This document shows, in pieces, positions 35,280 to 42,669 of a DNA stretch of 64,000 nt. The position numbers and the translations under genes were made by a program. The notes below the pieces were generated by a model, which was given only the letters and a program-made list of their open reading frames with translations, had not been told where the DNA came from and did no database searches. The DNA lies in the NCBI RefSeq assembly GCF_900074915.1, contig NZ_LT222319.1, forward strand, positions 5,628,501-5,692,500, read 5' to 3'. Each line of letters starts with the position of its first letter. Position 1 is the stretch's first letter. Source of the stretch: Pseudomonas cerasi (lineage in GTDB: Bacteria; Pseudomonadota; Gammaproteobacteria; Pseudomonadales; Pseudomonadaceae).

Positions 35280-36287
35280 ATGACAGCGCCCTCCTCCCCC
35301 GCAGCCTTGCTGCCACTGAAAGTCATTGCGACTGGCGTAGCGGTGCCCGCAAATCGAGTGGACTCGTCTGCGCTGGACACGTTATTGAACAAGCCTGCGG
35401 GCTATGTCGAAAAGCGCTCGGGCGTACATTGCCGTTTTCACGCAACACTCGATGCCAGCCAGGCCGAACTTGCAGCACAAGCACTTCAGGATGCCCTGAG
35501 AAGAGAGCAGATCCCGGCGGGTTCGATCGATCTGTTGATCTCGGCCTCGGCAGTGCCCATGCAGGCCTTACCCTGCACGGCAGCATTGATTCTCAAAGCG
35601 GCCCACCTGCCATCGGGTACGCCCGGCTTTGATATCAACAGCAGTTGCGTCGGCTTCATTACAGCGCTACAGGTCGCTGCCGGCTTGCTCAATGCCGGGA
35701 TCTACAAACGCATTGCGGTCGTGTCGGCAGATCTCGTTTCACGCGGTATCGACTGGGATGACGAAGAAAGCTCGCTGATCCTCGGCGACGGAGCAGCCTG
35801 CGCCATTGTCGAACGCGGTGACGGCAGCAGCGGCATTCTGAGCAGCCTGTCCGAGACTTATCCACAGGGCAGCGACCTGTGTGAGATTCAAGCAGGCGGT
35901 ACACGACGCAATCCACGTGCTGGCATGACTGACAGCGACTTTCTGTTCCATATGAAGGGCAAGCAGCTGTTTCGTCAGGCTGCCGCGTTGATCGAGGGCT
36001 ACCTCGCACGCCTTTTGGAAAGGAGCGGATTGACGCTTGCCGAGATCGCCACCGTGGTCCCCCATCAGGCCAGCCATCTTTCGCTTGAGCACATGCGAAA
36101 AAGGCTTGGAGTACGGCCTGAGGTACTGGTGGATATTTATCGCTATCACGGTAACCAGGTCTCGGCATCGATTCCGACGGCGCTGCATACTGCTTTTACC
36201 ACCGGCCGCTTTACACCCGGCAAACCCGTGATGCTGATCGGTACCGCTGCCGGTTTGACATTGGCGGGCATGGTGCTGCTGCCATGA
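35280..36287 (+). CDS. Ketoacyl synthase III-type condensing enzyme (FabH/OleA-like)
   Basis: 335 residues from the ATG at 35280. Thiolase fold with the catalytic triad visible: Cys123 in NSSCVGF, His262 in PHQAS and Asn292 in YHGNQVSAS. It forms a carbon-carbon bond between an acyl thioester and malonyl-ACP (FabH type) or a second acyl chain (OleA type). First gene of an operon of seven genes joined by overlapping stops and starts; it overlaps the SDR gene by 4 bp. Because housekeeping FabH is usually with fab genes, this copy is probably dedicated to the cluster's product. Confidence 0.88.
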   Translation: MTAPSSPAALLPLKVIATGVAVPANRVDSSALDTLLNKPAGYVEKRSGVHCRFHATLDASQAELAAQALQDALRREQIPAGSIDLLISASAVPMQALPCTAALILKAAHLPSGTPGFDINSSCVGFITALQVAAGLLNAGIYKRIAVVSADLVSRGIDWDDEESSLILGDGAACAIVERGDGSSGILSSLSETYPQGSDLCEIQAGGTRRNPRAGMTDSDFLFHMKGKQLFRQAAALIEGYLARLLERSGLTLAEIATVVPHQASHLSLEHMRKRLGVRPEVLVDIYRYHGNQVSASIPTALHTAFTTGRFTPGKPVMLIGTAAGLTLAGMVLLP

Positions 36288-37300
36288 AGGTTCTGCTGAC
36301 CGGCGCCACCAGTGGCCTCGGACGCAATGCGGCAGAGTGGCTATTGAACGCAGGCCATAGGGTACATGCCACCGGACGTGACTCGGCAGTGGGGAATCTG
36401 CTGCGAGAACAAGGAGCGGCGTTCACCGCCCTGGATCTGACCCGGGCTACAGCACAGCAATGCGAGCAATTGATGCTCGGCAGTGACGTGGTCTGGCACT
36501 GCGCGGCAAAGTCTTCTCCCTGGGGTAGCGAGGCCGAGTTTCATGAGGCCAATGTAGTCGTCACAGAAAAGCTGGCCGAGGCAGCGGGCCGCTGCGGCGT
36601 TTCGCGCTTCGTGCACATATCCACGCCTGCGATCTATTTCGACTTTCAAGACCATGAGTGTATTGACGAGCAATACCGTGCCCGACGATTCGCCAATCAC
36701 TACGCCAGCAGCAAGTACCAGGCAGAACAATCCATACAGGCGATGGTGCCGCTTTATCCACAGACCACGTTTATTATCCTGCGGCCCCGAGGCTTGTTCG
36801 GCCCCCATGACCGGGTGATTCTGCCCCGGATTCTGGGCCAGATAGAACGCGACCGCGGCATGCTGCGTTTGCCCGGTGGTGGTGAGGCAGTACTGGACCT
36901 GACGTTTGTACTGAACGTTGTGCACGCCATGGACCTGGCGAGCCATAACGATTCTTTGTCTTCAGGCGCCGCCTACAACGTCACCAATCATCAGCCCATG
37001 CGACTGGTGGATACCTTGCAGTTGTTACTGCACGAGCAACTTGGCATTCGTTATCGTGTGCAGCGCGTGCCTTACCGATTGCTGCACTCGCTGGCGACGG
37101 CACTCGAGCTTCTGGCCTGTATAACGCGCAAGGAACCCGTGCTGACCCGATACAGTGTGGCGGCGGTGAACTTCGATATGACCCTGAGCCAGACGCGAGC
37201 CATTGAAGAGTTGGGCTACCGACCTCGGTATACGATGGAAGAAAGTATTCAGCTCACGGGGCAATGGCTCAAGTCTCAAGCGGTGAAGCGCCATGGCTAG
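36284..37300 (+). CDS. NAD(P)-dependent epimerase/dehydrogenase (3-beta-HSD/OleD-like)
   Basis: 338 residues. Rossmann fingerprint LLTGATSGLGRNAAEWLL at the start, HISTPAIYFDF, catalytic Tyr-x3-Lys in NHYASSKYQAE, and ILRPRGLFGPHDRVILP typical of extended SDRs of the 3-beta-hydroxysteroid dehydrogenase group, to which OleD belongs. Next to a KAS III this suggests reduction of a beta-keto product. Start ATGA overlaps the previous stop. Confidence 0.86.
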   Translation: MKVLLTGATSGLGRNAAEWLLNAGHRVHATGRDSAVGNLLREQGAAFTALDLTRATAQQCEQLMLGSDVVWHCAAKSSPWGSEAEFHEANVVVTEKLAEAAGRCGVSRFVHISTPAIYFDFQDHECIDEQYRARRFANHYASSKYQAEQSIQAMVPLYPQTTFIILRPRGLFGPHDRVILPRILGQIERDRGMLRLPGGGEAVLDLTFVLNVVHAMDLASHNDSLSSGAAYNVTNHQPMRLVDTLQLLLHEQLGIRYRVQRVPYRLLHSLATALELLACITRKEPVLTRYSVAAVNFDMTLSQTRAIEELGYRPRYTMEESIQLTGQWLKSQAVKRHG

Positions 37301-38099
37301 CATCACCACTTTCGAAGTGGGTTACTGCACGCATATCGGTTGTATGGCGTTGCAAGGCGCGGGCCTGCGGGTCTGCAAATTTCCGTCCAGAGCGTATCTG
37401 CTGGAGGTTGGCGATCGCCGCTGGTTATGGGATACCGGCTACGCCAACCATTTTCAGGAGCATACCCGTTCAGGGGTGTTCCGCATCTACAGCCAGGTTA
37501 CCCCGGTATACCTGGATGCGGGTGAAACGCTGCTGGATCAGCTGCGTAATGCGGGTTACGCGGCCAACGACATTCAGGCGCTGATTATTTCCCACTTTCA
37601 TGCCGATCACATCGCCGGCCTGCGGGACTTCAGTCATCTCGACTTTATCTGCTCGGGCGAAGGCTGGCAGAAAACCCGCTCATTACGTGGCATCGCCGCG
37701 CTCAAGCGCGCCTTCGTACCAGGACTGATTCCCGAAGGTTTCGAAGCAGCGTTGCAGTTCGTGGAGGGCTTTGAGCAGGTGAGCCTGTCTGCACAGTTGG
37801 CCCCGTTTACACATGGCTACGAACTACCGGGCAGTGACGGGCAGATTGTTCTGGTGCCACTACCAGGTCATGCCGCCGGACACCTGGGGGCATTTATTCT
37901 CACTGACGAGGGCTGGACACTGCTGGCCAGTGATTCAGCGTGGTCGCCGCTGAGCTATCAAGAATTACGCGGGCCTTCTGTGCTTGCCAACGTGCTGATG
38001 GACGACAGCAAGGCCTACTACCAGACGCTGAACCGTCTGAACCTGTTGTGGGCAGCAGGCCATGTGGATATTCGTTTGTGCCACGAGGGCGATTTATGA
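37293..38099 (+). CDS. Metallo-beta-lactamase-fold hydrolase
   Basis: 268 residues. Metal-binding motif HxHxDH at residues 101-106 (SHFHADHIAGL), second His in PLPGHAAGHLGAF and Asp in LLASDSAW. Lactonase-like MBL proteins share these features, so it could hydrolyse a thioester or lactone intermediate of the pathway. Overlaps the previous gene by 8 bp and the next by 4 bp. Confidence 0.88.
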   Translation: MASITTFEVGYCTHIGCMALQGAGLRVCKFPSRAYLLEVGDRRWLWDTGYANHFQEHTRSGVFRIYSQVTPVYLDAGETLLDQLRNAGYAANDIQALIISHFHADHIAGLRDFSHLDFICSGEGWQKTRSLRGIAALKRAFVPGLIPEGFEAALQFVEGFEQVSLSAQLAPFTHGYELPGSDGQIVLVPLPGHAAGHLGAFILTDEGWTLLASDSAWSPLSYQELRGPSVLANVLMDDSKAYYQTLNRLNLLWAAGHVDIRLCHEGDL

Positions 38100-39379
38100 T
38101 CCCGGTGATGACGCTCTGGCACTACTGGCGAGCACGTCGCCTGCGCTTTTCCAGTCGCCAGGCACTGGAGCATTTTCAGAACAGGCAACTGAAACGCTTT
38201 GCCTACAGGGTGCTGGCCAAAAGTCCTTATTTTCGGGCTTACAGCGCTCTGCCATTCAACGAATGGCCGCTGATGGACAAAGCGCTGATGATGACGCAGT
38301 TCGACCAGATGAACACCGCAGGTCTGCAACGTGATCAGTTGCTGGCCTGCGCAAGGCGCGGCGAAGCCGAGCGCGACTTCACGCCACGCATCGGCCGCTT
38401 TAGCGTCGGGCTGTCCTCGGGCACGTCAGGGCAGCGTGGCGTTTTCGTCGTGAGCCCGCAGGAACAGCAGATCTGGGCGGGCGGGATGCTTGCCAAGATG
38501 CTGCCAGACGGTATTTTCGCGGGTGAGCGAGTGGCACTTTTTCTACGTGCGGACAGCAACCTGTACCACAGCGTGGACAATCGCTGGTTGAGCCTGGCCT
38601 TTTACGATCTGTTTTCACCATTCCTTGAGCAATTGCCTCGCCTGCAAGCGCAGGCACCGACCATCATCGTGGCACCGGCACAGGTGCTACGCGCCTTGGC
38701 GCTGGCCGTTCTGGACGGGCAGATTCAACTCGACGTGAAAAAGGTGATCTCCGTTGCCGAAGTCTTGGATGCGCAGGATCGCCAGTTGCTGAACACGGTG
38801 TTCCGCGAGGTCGGCGAGGTCTATCAGGCAACTGAAGGTTTTCTGGCCGCCACGTGCTCTCATGGCACGCTGCATTTGAACGAAGAGTTCGTGCATATCG
38901 AGCCCCAGTGGCTTGATGAGCAGCGCTTCACGCCGTTGATCACCGACTTCACTCGCAGCACCCAGCCTATCGTACGCTACCGACTGGATGATGTACTGGT
39001 CAGGCAATCCGAGCCCTGCCCGTGTGGTCAGCATTCGATGGCAATTTCCCGAATCGAAGGTCGCCGCGACGATCAGCTTTCGCTGCCCGACCAGCACGGT
39101 GAGATGCAGATTATCTTTGCCGACCTGTGCAGTCGGGCAATTGCCAATGCACTGCCACTGACCAGTGACTACCGCTTGATTCAGCTTTCGAAAACCCGGC
39201 TGCAGCTGATTGCAGACTGTACGCAAACCGAACTGGAGCACAGCCGCAGACAACTTGTCGCCCTGTTTACACAACAGGGTATTGCCACTGACAAACTTGA
39301 ATGGCAACTGACGGTGCAGAACGTGATGCCGAACTTCGATCGAAAACGACGCCGTATTGTCCGGCAGGCAAAAGCATGA
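38096..39379 (+). CDS. AMP-forming ligase-like protein (F390 synthetase/PaaK-related)
   Basis: 427 residues from the ATG at 38096 (ATGA overlap). Contains the phosphate-loop region FSVGLSSGTSGQRGVFVVS and VYQATEGFLAATCSHG, IRYRLDD-type motif (PIVRYRLDDVLV), CPCGQHSMAISRIEGRRDD and a basic C terminus, as in coenzyme F390 synthetase-related/PaaK-type adenylating enzymes. It probably activates a carboxylate as an adenylate; which acid, and whether it is loaded on CoA or the ACP, is unknown. Confidence 0.8.
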   Translation: MIPVMTLWHYWRARRLRFSSRQALEHFQNRQLKRFAYRVLAKSPYFRAYSALPFNEWPLMDKALMMTQFDQMNTAGLQRDQLLACARRGEAERDFTPRIGRFSVGLSSGTSGQRGVFVVSPQEQQIWAGGMLAKMLPDGIFAGERVALFLRADSNLYHSVDNRWLSLAFYDLFSPFLEQLPRLQAQAPTIIVAPAQVLRALALAVLDGQIQLDVKKVISVAEVLDAQDRQLLNTVFREVGEVYQATEGFLAATCSHGTLHLNEEFVHIEPQWLDEQRFTPLITDFTRSTQPIVRYRLDDVLVRQSEPCPCGQHSMAISRIEGRRDDQLSLPDQHGEMQIIFADLCSRAIANALPLTSDYRLIQLSKTRLQLIADCTQTELEHSRRQLVALFTQQGIATDKLEWQLTVQNVMPNFDRKRRRIVRQAKA

Positions 39380-39996
39380 ACACCCCAATGATGTTTCGGT
39401 TGTGGCACATGCTGCTTGGCTGGGGTTCGGTCGGTCTGATCTATACGCTGACCGACCATTTGCAGAGCACCGGTCAGGTCATGACACCCTCGCCGCTCGA
39501 CCGAATGATCACATTCACGCCGCACGCAATCTGGCTTTACCTGTCGTTCTTCGTGGTTGTTCCACTGGGCTATCTAATGACCCCACTCGATCGGGTGCGC
39601 TGGCTGTCTCGCGCCATGCGTCTTACCGCACTGGGTGCCGGAACGGTCTATCTGCTGTGGCCGACAACGATGGTTTACCCGGTCGATGAGGGCACAACGT
39701 TAAGCTCTACACTGCTGGCAGCACTGACCTATGTGGACTCGCCCCAGAATTGCCTGCCATCCCTGCACATGGCCCTGATGGTGCTGGCAGTCTGGGGGAT
39801 CAGTGCAGCAAGGCGTAGCGTACGTACTGCAGTGTTTATCGTATGGGTGGCCGCCATTGCCTATTCGATCCTGCAATTGCGCCGTCATCTGTTCATCGAC
39901 GTGGTCAGTGGCGCCGTGCTCGCACTGGTGGCGGGCATGCTGGTCGATGCGCTCGGCCGAAGCAGGCCAGTCGCACTTAAAGGGAATATGCAATGA
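39376..39996 (+). CDS. PAP2-family membrane phosphatase
   Basis: 206 residues with about five membrane helices. The PAP2 signature is split as usual: CPSLH-like motif at 126-131 (NCLPSLHM) and R-x-x-F-x-D form with His171 and Asp175 (LRRHLFIDVVSG). The first motif (K-x6-RP) is not evident, as in the inositol-phosphorylceramide-synthase-like branch. Could dephosphorylate or transfer a lipid phosphate head group. Overlaps both neighbours by 4 bp. Confidence 0.78.
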   Translation: MNTPMMFRLWHMLLGWGSVGLIYTLTDHLQSTGQVMTPSPLDRMITFTPHAIWLYLSFFVVVPLGYLMTPLDRVRWLSRAMRLTALGAGTVYLLWPTTMVYPVDEGTTLSSTLLAALTYVDSPQNCLPSLHMALMVLAVWGISAARRSVRTAVFIVWVAAIAYSILQLRRHLFIDVVSGAVLALVAGMLVDALGRSRPVALKGNMQ

Positions 39997-41126
39997 GCGA
40001 TCTGGCCATTCCGATCATCATCATGCTGCTGGCCGTAACAGGCGAGGCCGTCATTCTGCAGTGGATGCAGCGCAAGCCGGTTGACTGGCATGACGTAGTG
40101 TTCAATCTGAATTCCGGCCACCTCATGCTATGGCTGTTCCGTGGCCTGGAAGTCATCTGTTACGGACTTGTCGCCGCGTACTTGAGCCTTGGCCTGCTGG
40201 ATACATGGCCGCCTCTATTGATCTGGGCGTTCGCATTGCTGGCCTGGGATTTCTGTTTCTACTGGCTGCACCGTCTGCATCACCACGTTGGCGTACTCTG
40301 GGCCGTGCATGTGGTGCATCATCAGGGCGAGCACTTCAACCTGTCCCTGGGCGTGCGTAATTCATGGTATTCGTCACTCACCTCGATTCCGTTCTTCATT
40401 CTTCTGGCCGTGCTGGGGGTACCCCTGCATGTGTTTGTCACAGTGTCGATCCTGCATTACTCGATGCAGTTCTTTAACCATAATGCGCTGACACCCAGGC
40501 TGGGCGTGCTTGAGAAGATTTTCGTTACTCCGACCCATCATCGCGTGCATCACGTCAAAGACCGGGCCTACTCAGACAAGAACTTCGGCGGTACTTTCAT
40601 TTTCTGGGACAAGCTGTTCGGCACATTTTCCAGGCTGCCCGATGTGCCTTACACGTTTGGAATCGGAGGGCCTCGCTCTTCCGCAAATCCGTTCTGGGCC
40701 AGCAACGTACCTTTTCTGCATTACCTGCGACTGTCGATAAAATCGAACGAACCGACCCGCTCGCGCGTTTCGGGTTTGAGCATTTTCAGCGGCGCGTTGC
40801 TGCTCTTCGCGCTGGTGGTGGGCTATATCTATCAATACGGCTATGGCTACAGCGACATCACCTGGCCGCAGGTCGTCCTGTTCGTCTTTCTTGTGGTGGG
40901 CTCGGTGGCTCTGGGAGGAATGACCGAAGCGAGGACCTGGAGTATTCCCGTCTGGCTAATAGTTAGCCTGGGGCTGGCGTTGCTTTTTCTGGGTTATTAC
41001 GGCTGGTCGCAGGTTTACTGGCAATTGCCGATGGTCGCCCTCGCCCTGCACGGCGCATGGGTGGCCGTGTCTTCTCGCGGCTACAACCTTTCAGCCGCAA
41101 ATCCGGTGGAAAAACATCATGGCTGA
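39993..41126 (+). CDS. Sterol desaturase/fatty acid hydroxylase family protein
   Basis: 377 residues, multi-pass membrane protein. The diiron His boxes are HRLHH, HVVHHQ and HRVHHV, in the usual order (WLHRLHHHVGVLWAVHVVHH; HHRVHHVKDRAYSDKNFGG). These enzymes hydroxylate or desaturate acyl chains, sterols or carotenoids using O2. Overlaps the PAP2 gene by 4 bp and the desaturase gene by 8 bp. The extra C-terminal ~120 residues add four membrane helices. Confidence 0.88.
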   Translation: MSDLAIPIIIMLLAVTGEAVILQWMQRKPVDWHDVVFNLNSGHLMLWLFRGLEVICYGLVAAYLSLGLLDTWPPLLIWAFALLAWDFCFYWLHRLHHHVGVLWAVHVVHHQGEHFNLSLGVRNSWYSSLTSIPFFILLAVLGVPLHVFVTVSILHYSMQFFNHNALTPRLGVLEKIFVTPTHHRVHHVKDRAYSDKNFGGTFIFWDKLFGTFSRLPDVPYTFGIGGPRSSANPFWASNVPFLHYLRLSIKSNEPTRSRVSGLSIFSGALLLFALVVGYIYQYGYGYSDITWPQVVLFVFLVVGSVALGGMTEARTWSIPVWLIVSLGLALLFLGYYGWSQVYWQLPMVALALHGAWVAVSSRGYNLSAANPVEKHHG

Positions 41127-42213
41127 GTCACTTGCCCCCCTGTCATTTCCTGCCGATGGCGAACAGGCATTTCATCACGCCCTCAAGCAGGCGGCGCACG
41201 CCTACCTGGCAGACGACCATCGCTACGCAAGCATTCGGCAAAAGGTGACGGCAATGCTCCTTACCCTGCTGTGCGGCGGTTTTTATGCCTCGAGCCTTAT
41301 GCAACACAATGCGTGGGCATTCGTGGGCTGCTATTTCCTGTTTGTCCTGACAGGCATGCTACTCAACGTAATGGTATTTCACGACGCCACCCACAATGCT
41401 TTTTTCCGGGCGGCCTGGGCAAACCGGCTGGTGGGGAGGTTGATGACCTTGCCGCTCGGAATTGATCCGGATTACTGGCGAGTCAGGCATGTGCAGTTTC
41501 ATCATGCCTATGCCAACGTTGAACATTACGATCTGGACACCGAGGAAAATGGCGTCCTGCGACAGTCGCCCTTCCAGGGCTGGCGTAAGCACATGCGTTA
41601 TCAACACATTTACTGGCCCATGGTCGCAGCGTTGTCGCTGCCCTACATCTCATGGATATTCGACTGGTCGGATCGCCTTGGAAAGACGCCGCTCAAAGCC
41701 AAAAGAATCCTTCCGGGAAACAAAGGCTGGGTGGTATTTCTGGCCAGCAAGGCATGCCATCTGCTGCTGGTACTGATAGTGCCGCTGGTGATATTCGAGG
41801 GCAGCTGGACGACGGTGCTGATCGCGTACTTTTTGAGCCAGATGCTCGCCTCTCTCTGGGTGGTATTTCTGCTGCTCGGTACGCACTGGGCAGAAGCGGA
41901 GTTCTATCAGCCATCAGACAGCCCGTTGATGCCACACGGCTGGTATCGACATAACTTCGCGACAACCTGCGACTGGCAAACCTCTCCACGCTGGCTGCAC
42001 CATGCCGTGGGCGGGCTGAACTTTCATCTGACTCATCACCTGTTCCCTGGCTGGAGTCATCGACACTACCCGGCACTGGCGAACATCATTGCCGATCTGG
42101 CCCCCCGCCACGGTCTGCACTATCGCTGCATCGACTACCGTGAGTTGCTCAGGCAGCAGCGAAAGTTCTTGCGCAGTATGGGGCAGGACACGCAGGTGAC
42201 GAACATCACCTGA
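41119..42213 (+). CDS. Fatty acid desaturase
   Basis: 364 residues with the three desaturase His boxes: HDATHNAFF, HVQFHHAY and HLTHHLFPG. It belongs to the membrane front-end/acyl-lipid desaturase group (FA_desaturase). With KAS III and the hydroxylase it points to a tailored unsaturated, hydroxylated lipid-like product. Last gene of the seven-gene operon. A hairpin without T-run (42224-42247) follows. Confidence 0.9.
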   Translation: MAESLAPLSFPADGEQAFHHALKQAAHAYLADDHRYASIRQKVTAMLLTLLCGGFYASSLMQHNAWAFVGCYFLFVLTGMLLNVMVFHDATHNAFFRAAWANRLVGRLMTLPLGIDPDYWRVRHVQFHHAYANVEHYDLDTEENGVLRQSPFQGWRKHMRYQHIYWPMVAALSLPYISWIFDWSDRLGKTPLKAKRILPGNKGWVVFLASKACHLLLVLIVPLVIFEGSWTTVLIAYFLSQMLASLWVVFLLLGTHWAEAEFYQPSDSPLMPHGWYRHNFATTCDWQTSPRWLHHAVGGLNFHLTHHLFPGWSHRHYPALANIIADLAPRHGLHYRCIDYRELLRQQRKFLRSMGQDTQVTNIT

Positions 42214-42480
42214 CTAACTCAGAGCCAGAAGCGTTGTGACTTCTGGCATGACCGCACTGATATTGTTTGTCTGCTTTTCCCATCGCTGGGCCTTTTATCG
42301 CTCAACAGCCGGCACGGTCGCGAATTGCGTGTGCAGTGGGCGCTCATTCGGTGCGAGCGCAAGAAGATCTGTCGGGAGATGCATCGCCGTAAAGACCTCG
42401 AGAAACATCGTCAGAGCCTGCGCAAGCGGAAGGCACCGCGCACATGATCCGAGATCGACGAGGACTTTATCGCACCCAAC
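42214..42480. other. Intergenic region between the lipid operon and RsmX copy 3
   Basis: Near the left end gccagaag/cttctggc (42224-42247) forms a hairpin that could end the operon. A plus-strand open frame of about 76 codons without ATG (ends KRKAPRT at about 42447) is very basic (RCERKKICREMHRRKDLEKH) and may be a gene remnant; it is not supported enough to call. Confidence 0.4.
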
Positions 42481-42503
42481 AAAAAACCCGCCGAAGCGGG
42501 TTT
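42481..42503 (-). terminator. Terminator of RsmX copy 3
   Basis: On the minus strand aacccgc-ttcg-gcgggtt followed by T6. Identical core to the terminators at 20281 and 20570. Confidence 0.92.
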
Positions 42504-42596
42504 TTCCAAGACCATCCCGACCTCCTGTCGGCTGCCTCCGAGGCAATGGTCGATCATCCTTGATCCTGGTGAACTCCTGTTCACCACTTGATGGAT
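42481..42596 (-). ncRNA. rsmX: RsmX-type regulatory small RNA, copy 3
   Basis: About 116 nt on the minus strand. Same design as copies 1 and 2: hairpin ggtgaac/gttcacc with loop agga, ccgac/gtcgg-type stem presenting a gga loop, and the terminator cccgc-ttcg-gcggg (42481-42503). The -10 box is tattat (complement of 42600-42605). Very similar to copy 2, so these are paralogues. Confidence 0.85.
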
Positions 42597-42649
42597 CCAA
42601 TAATACGGAGGAGGGACCAGTTCGGAAATGGCCAAATCCCTCCACCGCG

Positions 42650-42669
42650 TGTAAGCGTTTGGCTATACC
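42650..42669 (-). promoter_or_regulatory. GacA-type upstream activating sequence of sRNA copy 3
   Basis: On the minus strand ggtatagccaaacgcttaca, the same element as before copies 1 and 2. It overlaps the stop codon (42663-42665) of the upstream hydrolase/PEP-synthase gene, which is on the same strand. Confidence 0.75.

Noticed and set aside
42232..42447. Basic open frame (RCERKKICREMHRR region) after the lipid operon
   Set aside because: No ATG or ribosome site; may be a remnant, not enough evidence to annotate.
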